NCBI RefSeq assembly: GCF_000007705.1
Contig: NC_005085.1
Coordinates: 1,285,752 to 1,349,751, forward strand
From: Chromobacterium violaceum ATCC 12472
GTDB lineage: Bacteria > Pseudomonadota > Gammaproteobacteria > Burkholderiales > Chromobacteriaceae
DNA length: 64,000 nt
Reading direction: 5' to 3'
Under the pieces are notes generated by a model that was not told where the DNA came from, made no database searches, and was given only the letters and a program-made list of their open reading frames with translations. A program made the translations under genes and the position numbers. Within the stretch, counting starts at the first letter, position 1, and the number at the start of each line of letters is the position of its first letter. Positions 1 to 9,689 of the stretch are shown here, piece by piece.

Positions 1-1785
1 CCACAGGGCTTCAAGATGGATAAGGCGCGCAGTGGCTTTCAGCAGTCTTTCTTGGCGCGCATGTTGTTTTCCTGCGTGGTGGATGGCGATTTCCTTGATA
101 CTGAGGCCTATTATCGCGGCTTCGATCTCAATCCCAGGCCCTTGCGTGGAGCCTCACTCAGCCTGTCTCGGCTCAAGGTGCAATTGGACTCTCATTTGGC
201 CAGTCTACCGGTTGACGGTGAGGTCAACCGCTTGCGCGGCGAAATCCTGCACGCAGCGCGCGGTAAGGCGGGCCGCCCTCAGGGTTTGTTTTCGCTGACT
301 GTGCCCACCGGCGGCGGAAAGACTCTAGCCTCTCTGGCCTTCGCGCTGGATCACGCGCTGATGCATGGCCTGAGGCGCGTGATTTTCGTCATCCCTTTCA
401 CCAGCGTCGTCGAGCAGACCGCCGCTGTATTCCGCCAAGCCTTTGGCGATTTGGGCGAGCAAGCGGTGCTGGAACACCACAGCGCCTTTGTCGATGATCC
501 CGGTAAAGCGCCGGAAGCGCGCGACAAGCTGACTCAGGCGATGGAAAACTGGGATTGGCCAGTGGTGGTGACTACTTCGGTGCAGTTTTTCGAAAGTCTG
601 TTCGCCTCGCGGCCTTCACGTTGTCGCAAGTTGCACAATATCGCGGGTAGTGTCGTGATTTTGGACGAGGCGCAGGCCTTGCCACTGGCTCAGTTACGGC
701 CCTGTGTGGCTGCATTGGATGAGTTGGCGCGTAATTATCGAACCAGCATCGTATTGTGCACCGCCACCCAGCCGGCCTTGAGCGAAAGGGATTTTGTCGG
801 CGGCTTCGCTCAGGTCGAGGAGCTGGCGCAGGACCCTGCGCGTCTGTTCCGCGCATTGGAGCGCGTCACGGTGCGTCATATTGGAGAGGCGGACGACGCT
901 GCGCTTGTCGCGCGTTTTGCCGCTTCGCCGCAGGCGCTGTGCATCGTCAACAGTCGCCGCCATGCGCGTGAGCTGTATCAGGCAATCCGGCATCTGCCCG
1001 GTGTGCGCCACCTGACCACGCTGATGTGCGCGCGGCATCGCACCCAGGCTTTGGCTGAAATCAAGATGGATCTGCGAGAGGGCCGCCCGGTGAGATTGGT
1101 GGCTACGAGTTTGATCGAGGCTGGAGTCGATATCGATTTCCCCACAGTCTGGCGCGCAGAGGCGGGGCTGGATGCCGTGGCTCAAGCAGCTGGCCGCTGC
1201 AATCGGGAGGGACGGCGAGCGGCCAAGGAAAGCGAAGTGCTGATCTTCCGCAACCCTGCCTGGCCACCTCCGCCCGAGCTGCGGCAGGCTGCCCAGGCCG
1301 CCGCCGAAACGCTGCGCCATCATCAGGGCTCACCGCTAGACCAGGACGCGATACGTGGCTATTTCACCCAGCTTTACTGGGACAAGGGCGAGCGGGCGCT
1401 GGACAAGAACGGCCTGCTGGCCCTGCTGTCTGCCTGCCGGGTGTACAACTTGCCTATGGAGCGGCTGGACCGCGACTTTCGCATGATCGAATCGGCGCTG
1501 CAGCCTGTCATCGTGCCTTTCGACGACGCCTCGCGCGAGGCGCTGGCCAAGTTGGCTTACACCGAGGGCTGCGGCCAGTTGGCCCGCGCGCTGCAACCGT
1601 ATCTGGTGCAGATACCGTGCAGGGCCTTCGACGCGCTGCGCGCGGCGGGCGCTATCCAGCCGGTGAATCCCAGCCGCTTCGGCGACCAATTCATGCAGCT
1701 GCTCAATCCGGCGCTCTACGACGCCGAGCATGGCTTGAGCTGGGATGATCCGACCTTTGTCGAGGCGGAGAAGAATATTTGGTGA
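1..1785 (+). CDS. cas3: Cas3 helicase-nuclease, type I-C (5' end outside window)
   Basis: The frame is open to base 1, so the N-terminal HD nuclease lies mostly outside; only its end is visible (CVVDGDFLDTE). The rest is the superfamily 2 helicase: Walker A (PTGGGKT) near visible residue 100, DEAQ box (ILDEAQALP) near 220, motif V/VI (AGVDIDFP, then QAAGRCNREG) near 370-400, and a C-terminal accessory region. In type I systems Cas3 is recruited by Cascade bound to target DNA, where it unwinds and degrades the non-target strand. It is the first visible gene of the cas set but is separated from cas5c by an unusual 310-bp gap, whereas the remaining cas genes are nearly contiguous. Confidence 0.95.
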   Translation, partial: PQGFKMDKARSGFQQSFLARMLFSCVVDGDFLDTEAYYRGFDLNPRPLRGASLSLSRLKVQLDSHLASLPVDGEVNRLRGEILHAARGKAGRPQGLFSLTVPTGGGKTLASLAFALDHALMHGLRRVIFVIPFTSVVEQTAAVFRQAFGDLGEQAVLEHHSAFVDDPGKAPEARDKLTQAMENWDWPVVVTTSVQFFESLFASRPSRCRKLHNIAGSVVILDEAQALPLAQLRPCVAALDELARNYRTSIVLCTATQPALSERDFVGGFAQVEELAQDPARLFRALERVTVRHIGEADDAALVARFAASPQALCIVNSRRHARELYQAIRHLPGVRHLTTLMCARHRTQALAEIKMDLREGRPVRLVATSLIEAGVDIDFPTVWRAEAGLDAVAQAAGRCNREGRRAAKESEVLIFRNPAWPPPPELRQAAQAAAETLRHHQGSPLDQDAIRGYFTQLYWDKGERALDKNGLLALLSACRVYNLPMERLDRDFRMIESALQPVIVPFDDASREALAKLAYTEGCGQLARALQPYLVQIPCRAFDALRAAGAIQPVNPSRFGDQFMQLLNPALYDAEHGLSWDDPTFVEAEKNIW

Positions 1786-1803
1786 ACCCACAGCTTAATT
1801 GAA
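1786..1803 (-). promoter_or_regulatory. Protospacer-like target with TTC PAM (candidate Cascade operator)
   Basis: Read on the minus strand from 1803 down, this is TTC followed by AATTAAGCTGTGGGT. TTC is the established type I-C PAM. The following 11 nt match the pseudo-spacer at 2030-2040 (AATTAGGCTGT) except at position 6; the next mismatch is position 12. Type I Cascade flips out every sixth guide base, so mismatches at 6 and 12 are the tolerated ones. The site begins one base after the cas3 stop codon and covers the -35 hexamer of the promoter driving the small ORF. It therefore looks like an operator bound by Cascade carrying the local crRNA-like guide. Sequence match is seen; function is inferred. 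Confidence 0.7.
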
Positions 1804-1826
1804 ATTTTTAAGAAAGGGGCTATCGT
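1799..1826 (+). promoter_or_regulatory. Sigma70-like promoter overlapped by the protospacer
   Basis: TTGAAA (1799-1804, five of six to consensus), 16-bp spacer, TATCGT (1821-1826, four of six). The predicted start near 1833 leaves a 5' leader of about 27 nt before ATG 1860. The -35 coincides with the PAM and first seed bases of the target on the other strand, so Cascade binding there would be expected to block polymerase. Confidence 0.5.
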
Positions 1827-1859
1827 GTATTTATGCTTGCATGGGGAGTGCCTCCCGGT

Positions 1860-1973
1860 ATGGACGATCAAAGAAAACAAGTGAAGTTGACATTTCGATG
1901 TCAGATTCGTAATGGGCTATTGGACTTCCTGCTGAGAGGGCTGGTTTTCGCGTTGCCGGCATTGTCGCGTTAG
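1860..1973 (+). CDS. Small ORF between cas3 and cas5c, candidate CreT-like toxin
   Basis: A 37-codon ORF starts at ATG 1860 (MDDQRKQVKLTF...) and ends in a hydrophobic stretch (GLLDFLLRGLVFALPALSR). An in-frame ATG at 1833 would give 46 codons but lies at the predicted transcription start. GGGGAG at 1843-1848 is a usable ribosome site for ATG 1860, although it can pair with CTCCC at 1852-1856 in a short hairpin. The ORF has two AGA arginine codons, rare in this genome. Its position, between a Cascade-targetable promoter and a crRNA-like RNA, is that of creT in CreTA modules. CreT genes are tiny and poorly conserved, and some act as RNA, so coding status is uncertain. If it is not a toxin, the element would be a plain CreR autorepressor. 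Confidence 0.4.
   Translation: MDDQRKQVKLTFRCQIRNGLLDFLLRGLVFALPALSR
1888..1903. promoter_or_regulatory. Inverted repeat TGACAT-TTCG-ATGTCA overlapping a TTGACA -35 box
   Basis: A perfect 6-bp inverted repeat around TTCG. Its left arm lies in TTGACA (1887-1892), a perfect -35 hexamer that could drive the downstream crRNA-like RNA. The -10 is less clear: TAATGG at 1910 with 17-bp spacing or CGTAAT at 1908 with 15. It could be an operator or a small RNA hairpin. Confidence 0.3.
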
Positions 1974-2018
1974 TTTCCTTAGTCCTTTCGGGAGTCTCAT
2001 GGTGGAGAAATTAACGTG

Positions 2019-4539
<2,521 letters not shown>

Positions 4540-4549
4540 GGAGCCCGAC

Positions 4550-5416
4550 ATGAGCCTCGCCAACCGTTATGAGTTCGTCTATCTGTTCGACGTCAGCAAC
4601 GGCAATCCCAACGGCGATCCGGACGCCGGCAACCTGCCGCGGCTGGACCCGGAAACCAATCAGGGCTTGGTCACCGATGTTTGCCTCAAGCGCAAGCTGC
4701 GCAACTATGTGGCGCTGGAGAAGGAGAACGAGCCCGGCTTCGCCATCTATATGCAGGAAAAATCGGTGTTGAACCACCAGCACAAGCGCGCTTACGAGGC
4801 GCTGAGCCTGGAGCCGGAGCCGAAGAAACTGCCCAAGGACCAAGCCAAGGCCCGCGAGCTGACCGCCTGGATGTGCAAGAACTTTTTCGATGTCCGCGCC
4901 TTTGGCGCGGTGATGACCACCGAAGTCAACGCCGGCCAGGTGCGCGGCCCCATCCAGCTCACTTTCGCCACCTCCATCGATCCGGTGGTGCCGTTGGAAG
5001 TGTCGATCACGCGGATGGCGGTGACCAATGACAAAGACCTGGAAAAAGAGCGCACCATGGGCCGCAAACACATCGTCCCTTACGGCCTTTACCGCGCGCA
5101 CGGCTTTGTTTCCGCCAAGCTGGCCGAGCGCGCCGGCTTCGGCGAGGAAGATTTGCAGCTGCTGTGGCGCGGCCTGATCAATATGTTCGAACACGACCGC
5201 TCGGCCGCGCGCGGCGAAATGACGGCGCGCAAGCTGATCGCGTTCAAGCACGAGTGCGCGCTGGGCAACGCGCCGGCGCATCGCCTGTTCGATTCGGTCC
5301 GCGTGAGCCGGGCGGACGGCGCTGGGGACAGTCCGGCGCGTGGTTTCACCGATTACCGGGTGGAACTGGACCGCGCCGTCCTTCCCGCAGGCGTGGAGGT
5401 GCTGGAGCTGCTGTAG
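4550..5416 (+). CDS. cas7: Cas7 (Csd2), type I-C Cascade backbone
   Basis: 288 aa starting [20 protein letters not shown]; the [12 protein letters not shown] segment near residue 20 is the hallmark of the Csd2/Csh2 Cas7 group. Several copies form the helical backbone that holds the spacer part of crRNA, kinking it every sixth nucleotide. A ribosome site (AAGGAG) precedes the ATG. Cas4 follows after 11 bp. Confidence 0.95.
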   Translation: MSLANRYEFVYLFDVSNGNPNGDPDAGNLPRLDPETNQGLVTDVCLKRKLRNYVALEKENEPGFAIYMQEKSVLNHQHKRAYEALSLEPEPKKLPKDQAKARELTAWMCKNFFDVRAFGAVMTTEVNAGQVRGPIQLTFATSIDPVVPLEVSITRMAVTNDKDLEKERTMGRKHIVPYGLYRAHGFVSAKLAERAGFGEEDLQLLWRGLINMFEHDRSAARGEMTARKLIAFKHECALGNAPAHRLFDSVRVSRADGAGDSPARGFTDYRVELDRAVLPAGVEVLELL

Positions 5417-5427
5417 GAGGACGCTCG

Positions 5428-6054
5428 ATGGAAGACGACGACCTGCTCCCGCTGTCCGCCTTGCAGCACTATCTGTATTGTCCTCGGCAATGCGCGCTGA
5501 TCCACTTGGAGCAGCAGTGGGAAGACAATGCGCAAACGGCCGAAGGGCGCTTGCTGCACGAGCGGGCGGATAAGCCGGCCATGGAAACGCGGCGCGGGGT
5601 GCGCACCGCCAGCGCCATGGCGCTGGCCTCGCCCAGGCTGGGCATCGCCGGCGTCGCCGACATCGTCGAATTCCACGACTGGTCCGATGGCGAGCGGGCT
5701 TATCCGGTGGAGTACAAGCGCGGACGGCCCAAGGCGCACCGCGCAGACGAAGTGCAGCTTTGCGCCCAGGCGTTGTGCCTGGAAGACATGCTGGGCGCGG
5801 CCATACCGGAAGGCGCGCTGTATTACGGCAAAACGCGCAGACGGCGGCCGGTTGCGTTCGACAACGCCTTGCGGCGGCTGACGCTGGAAACGATAGCCGC
5901 CGCGCGCGCGATGTTCGATAGCCGGCAGACGCCGCGCATGGGCTACGAGGCGCGCCGCTGCGACGCCTGCTCGCTGTTGGAGCGCTGCCAGCCGCGCCTG
6001 CTGGACCGCGCCCAGAGCGTGGACCAATGGCTAAAACAGCAATGGGACGCCTGA
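5428..6054 (+). CDS. cas4: Cas4, RecB-like nuclease for spacer acquisition
   Basis: 208 aa. N-terminal cysteine motif (YCPRQC) near residue 20, nuclease core (GVADIVEFHD and PVEYKRGRPK) near residues 75-100, and the C-terminal cysteine cluster (CDACSLLERC) near 175-184 that completes the iron-sulfur site. Cas4 trims prespacers and selects PAM-bearing ones with Cas1-Cas2. A GGAGG ribosome site lies upstream, and cas1 follows almost directly after the stop. Confidence 0.94.
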   Translation: MEDDDLLPLSALQHYLYCPRQCALIHLEQQWEDNAQTAEGRLLHERADKPAMETRRGVRTASAMALASPRLGIAGVADIVEFHDWSDGERAYPVEYKRGRPKAHRADEVQLCAQALCLEDMLGAAIPEGALYYGKTRRRRPVAFDNALRRLTLETIAAARAMFDSRQTPRMGYEARRCDACSLLERCQPRLLDRAQSVDQWLKQQWDA

Positions 6055-6055
6055 G

Positions 6056-7096
6056 ATGAGACGACAGCTCAACACAGTTTACGTCACCACGGAAGGCGCG
6101 TGGCTGCGCAAGGACGGCGAGAATCTGGTGATGGAAGTGGAAGGCAGCGAGCGCGCCCGCCTGCCAGTGCATATGCTGGAAGGCCTGGTTTGCTTCGGCC
6201 GCGTGCTGGTATCGCCGCCGCTGATGGGATTTTGCGCCGAGCGCGGCATCGTCATCAGCTATTTGAGCCCAAATGGCCGTTTCCTGGCGCGGGTGGAAGG
6301 GCCGGTTTCCGGCAATGTGCTGCTGCGCCGCGCGCAATACCGCGCCAGCGACGATGGGCCGGCCAGCGCGTCGCTGGCGCGGCACCTGCTGCTAGGCAAG
6401 CTGCACAACCAGCGTGCGGTGCTGTCGCGCGCGCTGCGAGACCATGGCGAAGGGCTAAAAAATGAAGCCCGCAGCGAACTGGAGCAAGCGCGCAAACGGT
6501 TGAGTCGGCTGGCCGACAAACTATGGCATGTCGACGATCTGGACGCCTTGCGCGGGGTGGAAGGCGAGGCGGCGCAGAACTATTTCGCCGTGTTTCCGCA
6601 TTTGTTGCGGATGGACGACCCCGCCTTGCGTTTTGCCGGCCGCAGCCGCCGGCCGCCGCGGGATCCGGTCAACGCCGTATTGTCCTTCCTGTATACCCTG
6701 CTTACGCATGATTGCCGTTCCGCGTTGGAGAGCGTGGGGCTGGACCCTACGGTGGGCTTTCTGCATCGGGACCGCCCAGGCCGTCCCAGCCTGGCACTGG
6801 ATCTGGTGGAGGAGTTCCGGCCGGTTCTGGCCGACCGCCTGGCCTTGTCCTTGTTCAACCGCAGGCAATTGGCGGCCAAGGATTTCCGCGGCCAGGACAA
6901 CGGCGGCGTGCTGCTGAGCGACGAGGCGCGCAAAACAGTGCTGGTGGCTTACCAGGAGCGGAAGCGGGACAGCCTGCTGCATGCCTATCTGGATGAAAAG
7001 GTCGAACTGGGCCTGTTTCCAGCCATACAGGCCCAATTGCTGGCCAGGCATTTGCGCGGCGATCTGGACGCTTATCCGCCATTCTTGTGGAAATAG
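6056..7096 (+). CDS. cas1: Cas1 integrase
   Basis: 346 aa, type I-C Cas1 beginning MRRQLNTVYVTTEGAWLRKD. Conserved metal-binding region with histidine and acidic residues in GFLHRDRPGRPSLALDLVEE near residues 235-255. Integrates prespacers at the leader-proximal repeat together with Cas2. Confidence 0.96.
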   Translation: MRRQLNTVYVTTEGAWLRKDGENLVMEVEGSERARLPVHMLEGLVCFGRVLVSPPLMGFCAERGIVISYLSPNGRFLARVEGPVSGNVLLRRAQYRASDDGPASASLARHLLLGKLHNQRAVLSRALRDHGEGLKNEARSELEQARKRLSRLADKLWHVDDLDALRGVEGEAAQNYFAVFPHLLRMDDPALRFAGRSRRPPRDPVNAVLSFLYTLLTHDCRSALESVGLDPTVGFLHRDRPGRPSLALDLVEEFRPVLADRLALSLFNRRQLAAKDFRGQDNGGVLLSDEARKTVLVAYQERKRDSLLHAYLDEKVELGLFPAIQAQLLARHLRGDLDAYPPFLWK

Positions 7097-7108
7097 GAGG
7101 ACCGGAAA

Positions 7109-7399
7109 ATGATGGTGCTGGTCAGTTACGACGTCCGCACCCAGGATAAGGAGGGTGCCGTTCGCTTGCGCAAGGTGGCGAGGGCATGCCGCAATTTTGG
7201 CCAGCGCGCCCAGTACTCGGTGTTCGAAATCGAAGTGGAGCCGGCGCAATGGGTATTGCTGCGTGACAAGCTGTGCGCGTTGATCGACCCCAAGCAGGAC
7301 AGCCTGCGCTTCTACTATCTAGGCGGCAACTGGAAGCAGAAAGTCGAGCACGTCGGCGCCAAGCCCGTGTTGGACCTGCAAGGTCCGCTGGTTTTTTAA
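7109..7399 (+). CDS. cas2: Cas2, adaptation complex subunit
   Basis: 96 aa with the ferredoxin-like fold signature VLVSYDV at the N-terminus. GGAGG lies 8 nt before ATG 7109; a second ATG follows at 7112. Scaffold dimer between two Cas1 dimers. Last gene of the cas set; the CRISPR leader follows. Confidence 0.95.
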   Translation: MMVLVSYDVRTQDKEGAVRLRKVARACRNFGQRAQYSVFEIEVEPAQWVLLRDKLCALIDPKQDSLRFYYLGGNWKQKVEHVGAKPVLDLQGPLVF

Positions 7400-7590
7400 G
7401 CGCGGATGCCTGGCGCGAACCGGAAGTGGCAGCCGAATCCCTAGCAGGTTCGCGTGGGCGGGGGAGGCCCCGCGCCGCCTGCATCATTCTCCTTGAGCCC
7501 GGTGGGTAGGGCTTGGAAATCTGCCTCGCTGATCAGGTTCGCGTTTTTCGGTTGAAAATACCATTGGAAACAAATGGTTTGTAGTACCCA
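7400..7590 (+). promoter_or_regulatory. CRISPR leader
   Basis: This 191-bp non-coding stretch between cas2 and repeat 1 is on the leader side: repeats run 5' to 3' away from it and repeat decay is at the far end. It contains an 11-bp direct repeat CAGGTTCGCGT at 7445-7455 and 7534-7544 and an imperfect palindrome just before repeat 1 (CCATTGGAAACAAATGG). These are candidate binding sites for adaptation or for array transcription; their role is not established here. Confidence 0.75.
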
Positions 7591-7656
7591 GTCGCGCCCA
7601 ACGCGGGCGCGTGGATTGAAACCTTCTGGTCGCGCAAGCCAAAGCCGTCCACGCGC

Positions 7657-7676
7657 GTCGCGCCCAACGCGGGCGC
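7657..7676 (+). repeat. Partial repeat duplicated in tandem before repeat 2
   Basis: Twenty nt identical to the first 20 nt of the repeat, joined directly to the full repeat at 7677 with no spacer. Likely slippage or an aborted integration event within the GC-rich hairpin. Confidence 0.9.
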
Positions 7677-8438
7677 GTCGCGCCCAACGCGGGCGCGTGG
7701 ATTGAAACTGCTCGTATGCTGACATGTGCGGTCGTAATATTGAGTCGCGCCCAACGCGGGCGCGTGGATTGAAACGGCTGCTTCCTGGGCGCGCTTGCCG
7801 GCGAAGATGTCGCGCCCAACGCGGGCGCGTGGATTGAAACTTGTCAACGACGCTAATCGTCATCCCCGGCGAGAGGTCGCGCCCAACGCGGGCGCGTGGA
7901 TTGAAACTTATGCTCCGGTGCCGCTGCAAGCTGGCGACCTGGTCGCGCCCAACGCGGGCGCGTGGATTGAAACTTCAACACCGACCTGGCCGAGGTCTAC
8001 ATCCCGGGTCGCGCCCAACGCGGGCGCGTGGATTGAAACATAAGTTGAGGCCGACTATACCAGCGAACTGGCATAGTCGCGCCCAACGCGGGCGCGTGGA
8101 TTGAAACGTACCCGTGTTGTCCGAACCACTGCTGCCACCGCGTCGCGCCCAACGCGGGCGCGTGGATTGAAACTCCCGCCTCTCCGTTGGTGAGCGGAGC
8201 CTGCCGGGGTCGCGCCCAACGCGGGCGCGTGGATTGAAACACCACCGGCGGCGCTGCGCCGTCGCTGCCGCCGGGTCGCGCCCAACGCGGGCGCGTGGAT
8301 TGAAACCCTTCAACGCCGCCGCTTCTGTGTTGCGCCTCTGTCGCGCCCAACGCGGGCGCGTGGATTGAAACCGATGCATGCGCTATCACGGCGAGCTATA
8401 TATCCCGTCGCGCCCAACGCGGGCGCGTGGATTGAAAC

Positions 8439-8542
8439 AATGATTTCGCCAGCGATGAAGAGCGCGGCGAGATCGTCGCGCCCAACGCGGGCGCGTGGAT
8501 TGAAACAATGATTTCGCCAGCGATGAAGAGCGCGGCGAGATC
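8439..8542 (+). repeat. Duplicated spacer-repeat unit
   Basis: The 36-nt spacers at 8439-8474 and 8507-8542 are identical (both begin AATGATTTCGCC), separated by repeat 14. This is a tandem duplication of one 68-bp spacer-repeat unit, by recombination or slippage rather than by two independent acquisitions. Confidence 0.95.
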
Positions 8543-9365
8543 GTCGCGCCCAACGCGGGCGCGTGGATTGAAACATCGTCTCACTCCTTGATGCTGCTCG
8601 GCACCGTACGTCGCGCCCAACGCGGGCGCGTGGATTGAAACTCGACACGCCGGCGTCGGGCTTGGATGCCATGGCGTCGCGCCCAACGCGGGCGCGTGGA
8701 TTGAAACTGACGCCCCCAGCTCATCACCGATGCGCAGCAAGTCGCGCCCAACGCGGGCGCGTGGATTGAAACGGACAGCTTGGTGATGCCCTGGACGCGG
8801 TTGCGCGTCGCGCCCAACACGGGCGCGTGGATTGAAACATGAACGCTACGGCCTGGGCTTCCACCTTGGCCGCGTCGCGCCCAACGCGGGCGCGTGGATT
8901 GAAACATCGTCGAATTTGTGCCGCGCGCTAAAACCGGTGGTCGCGCCCAACGCGGGCGCGTGGATTGAAACTGCGTGTACAACATGCAGGACGTAGAAGC
9001 GGAGAGTCGCGCCCAACGCGGGCGCGTGGATTGAAACGCCGCGGCGGCACCGATCACCGCCATCTGGTCGAGTCGCGCCCAACGCGGGCGCGTGGATTGA
9101 AACAACCAGGCTTCCAGATACTGCGCGCCCAAAATGCCGTCGCGCCCAACGCGGGCGCGTGGATTGAAACCCATCAAGGGCTTTTACTGCTTCAATAGAG
9201 GGAGTCGCGCCCCACGCGGGTGCGTGGATTGAAACATCTGCATGCATAGACCGAGCAATAGTTTTGAGGTCGTGCGCCATGCGGGCGAGTGGATTGAAAC
9301 AGTTGGAGGGAGGGAGCAGTCGCGCCTAGCTGTGGTCGCGCCCATGTGGGCGCGTGGACTGAAAC

Positions 9366-9689
9366 AACATGGCGGCGTTGATTAGCATGCGGATCTGGGC
9401 CTATCACGATGTGGATTAGCTGATGACCTGCATCCATGCTGGCCGAGAGCGTGACGGTGTTTTGCTGACTGAAATGGGGACTTATACAAGTGCTGTGATG
9501 GTGTTTCCATAGACTATTTTCAGAGCCGCTATTGGGGGCGCATTGTTTTTAACCTGTACTTTGGTGTAGGTTATTCAGCTTTCCGGCTAGGTTGCCTTGT
9601 AGGTGGTCTGGTATTTTCATAACATTCTTAATCTTCTTTTTAGTTCAATGACATACCCTCGCTGGAGGGTATTTATATTTGGATTCCTG
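9366..9689. other. Intergenic region between CRISPR array and vgrG
   Basis: This 324-bp non-coding stretch shows falling GC content. No further repeat copy is recognisable after 9365. It presumably contains the promoter of the vgrG operon, but no convincing -35/-10 pair or sigma54 site stands out. Confidence 0.5.

Larger units (their letters stand above)
7591..9365 (+). CRISPR. Type I-C CRISPR array, 27 repeats and 26 spacers
   Basis: The repeat is 32 nt: GTCG start, 7-bp stem CGCGCCC/GGGCGCG around AACGC, then handle TGGATTGAAAC. Repeat starts: 7591, 7677, 7744, 7809, 7876, 7942, 8008, 8076, 8142, 8209, 8275, 8340, 8407, 8475, 8543, 8610, 8676, 8741, 8807, 8874, 8940, 9006, 9072, 9139, 9204, 9269, 9335. 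Spacers are mostly 33-36 nt. Repeat 2 is preceded by an extra 20-nt repeat half (7657-7676). Repeat 19 has one substitution (AACAC for AACGC). The last three are degenerate, the last being 31 nt. The spacers after repeats 13 and 14 are identical. The intact leader end suggests a recently active array. Confidence 0.98.

Noticed and set aside
7441..9437. Overlapping frames across the CRISPR array encoding repeated peptides such as FNPRARVGRD and SIHAPALGAT
   Set aside because: They are translations of the 32-nt repeat and its spacers in several frames; period and content follow the array.
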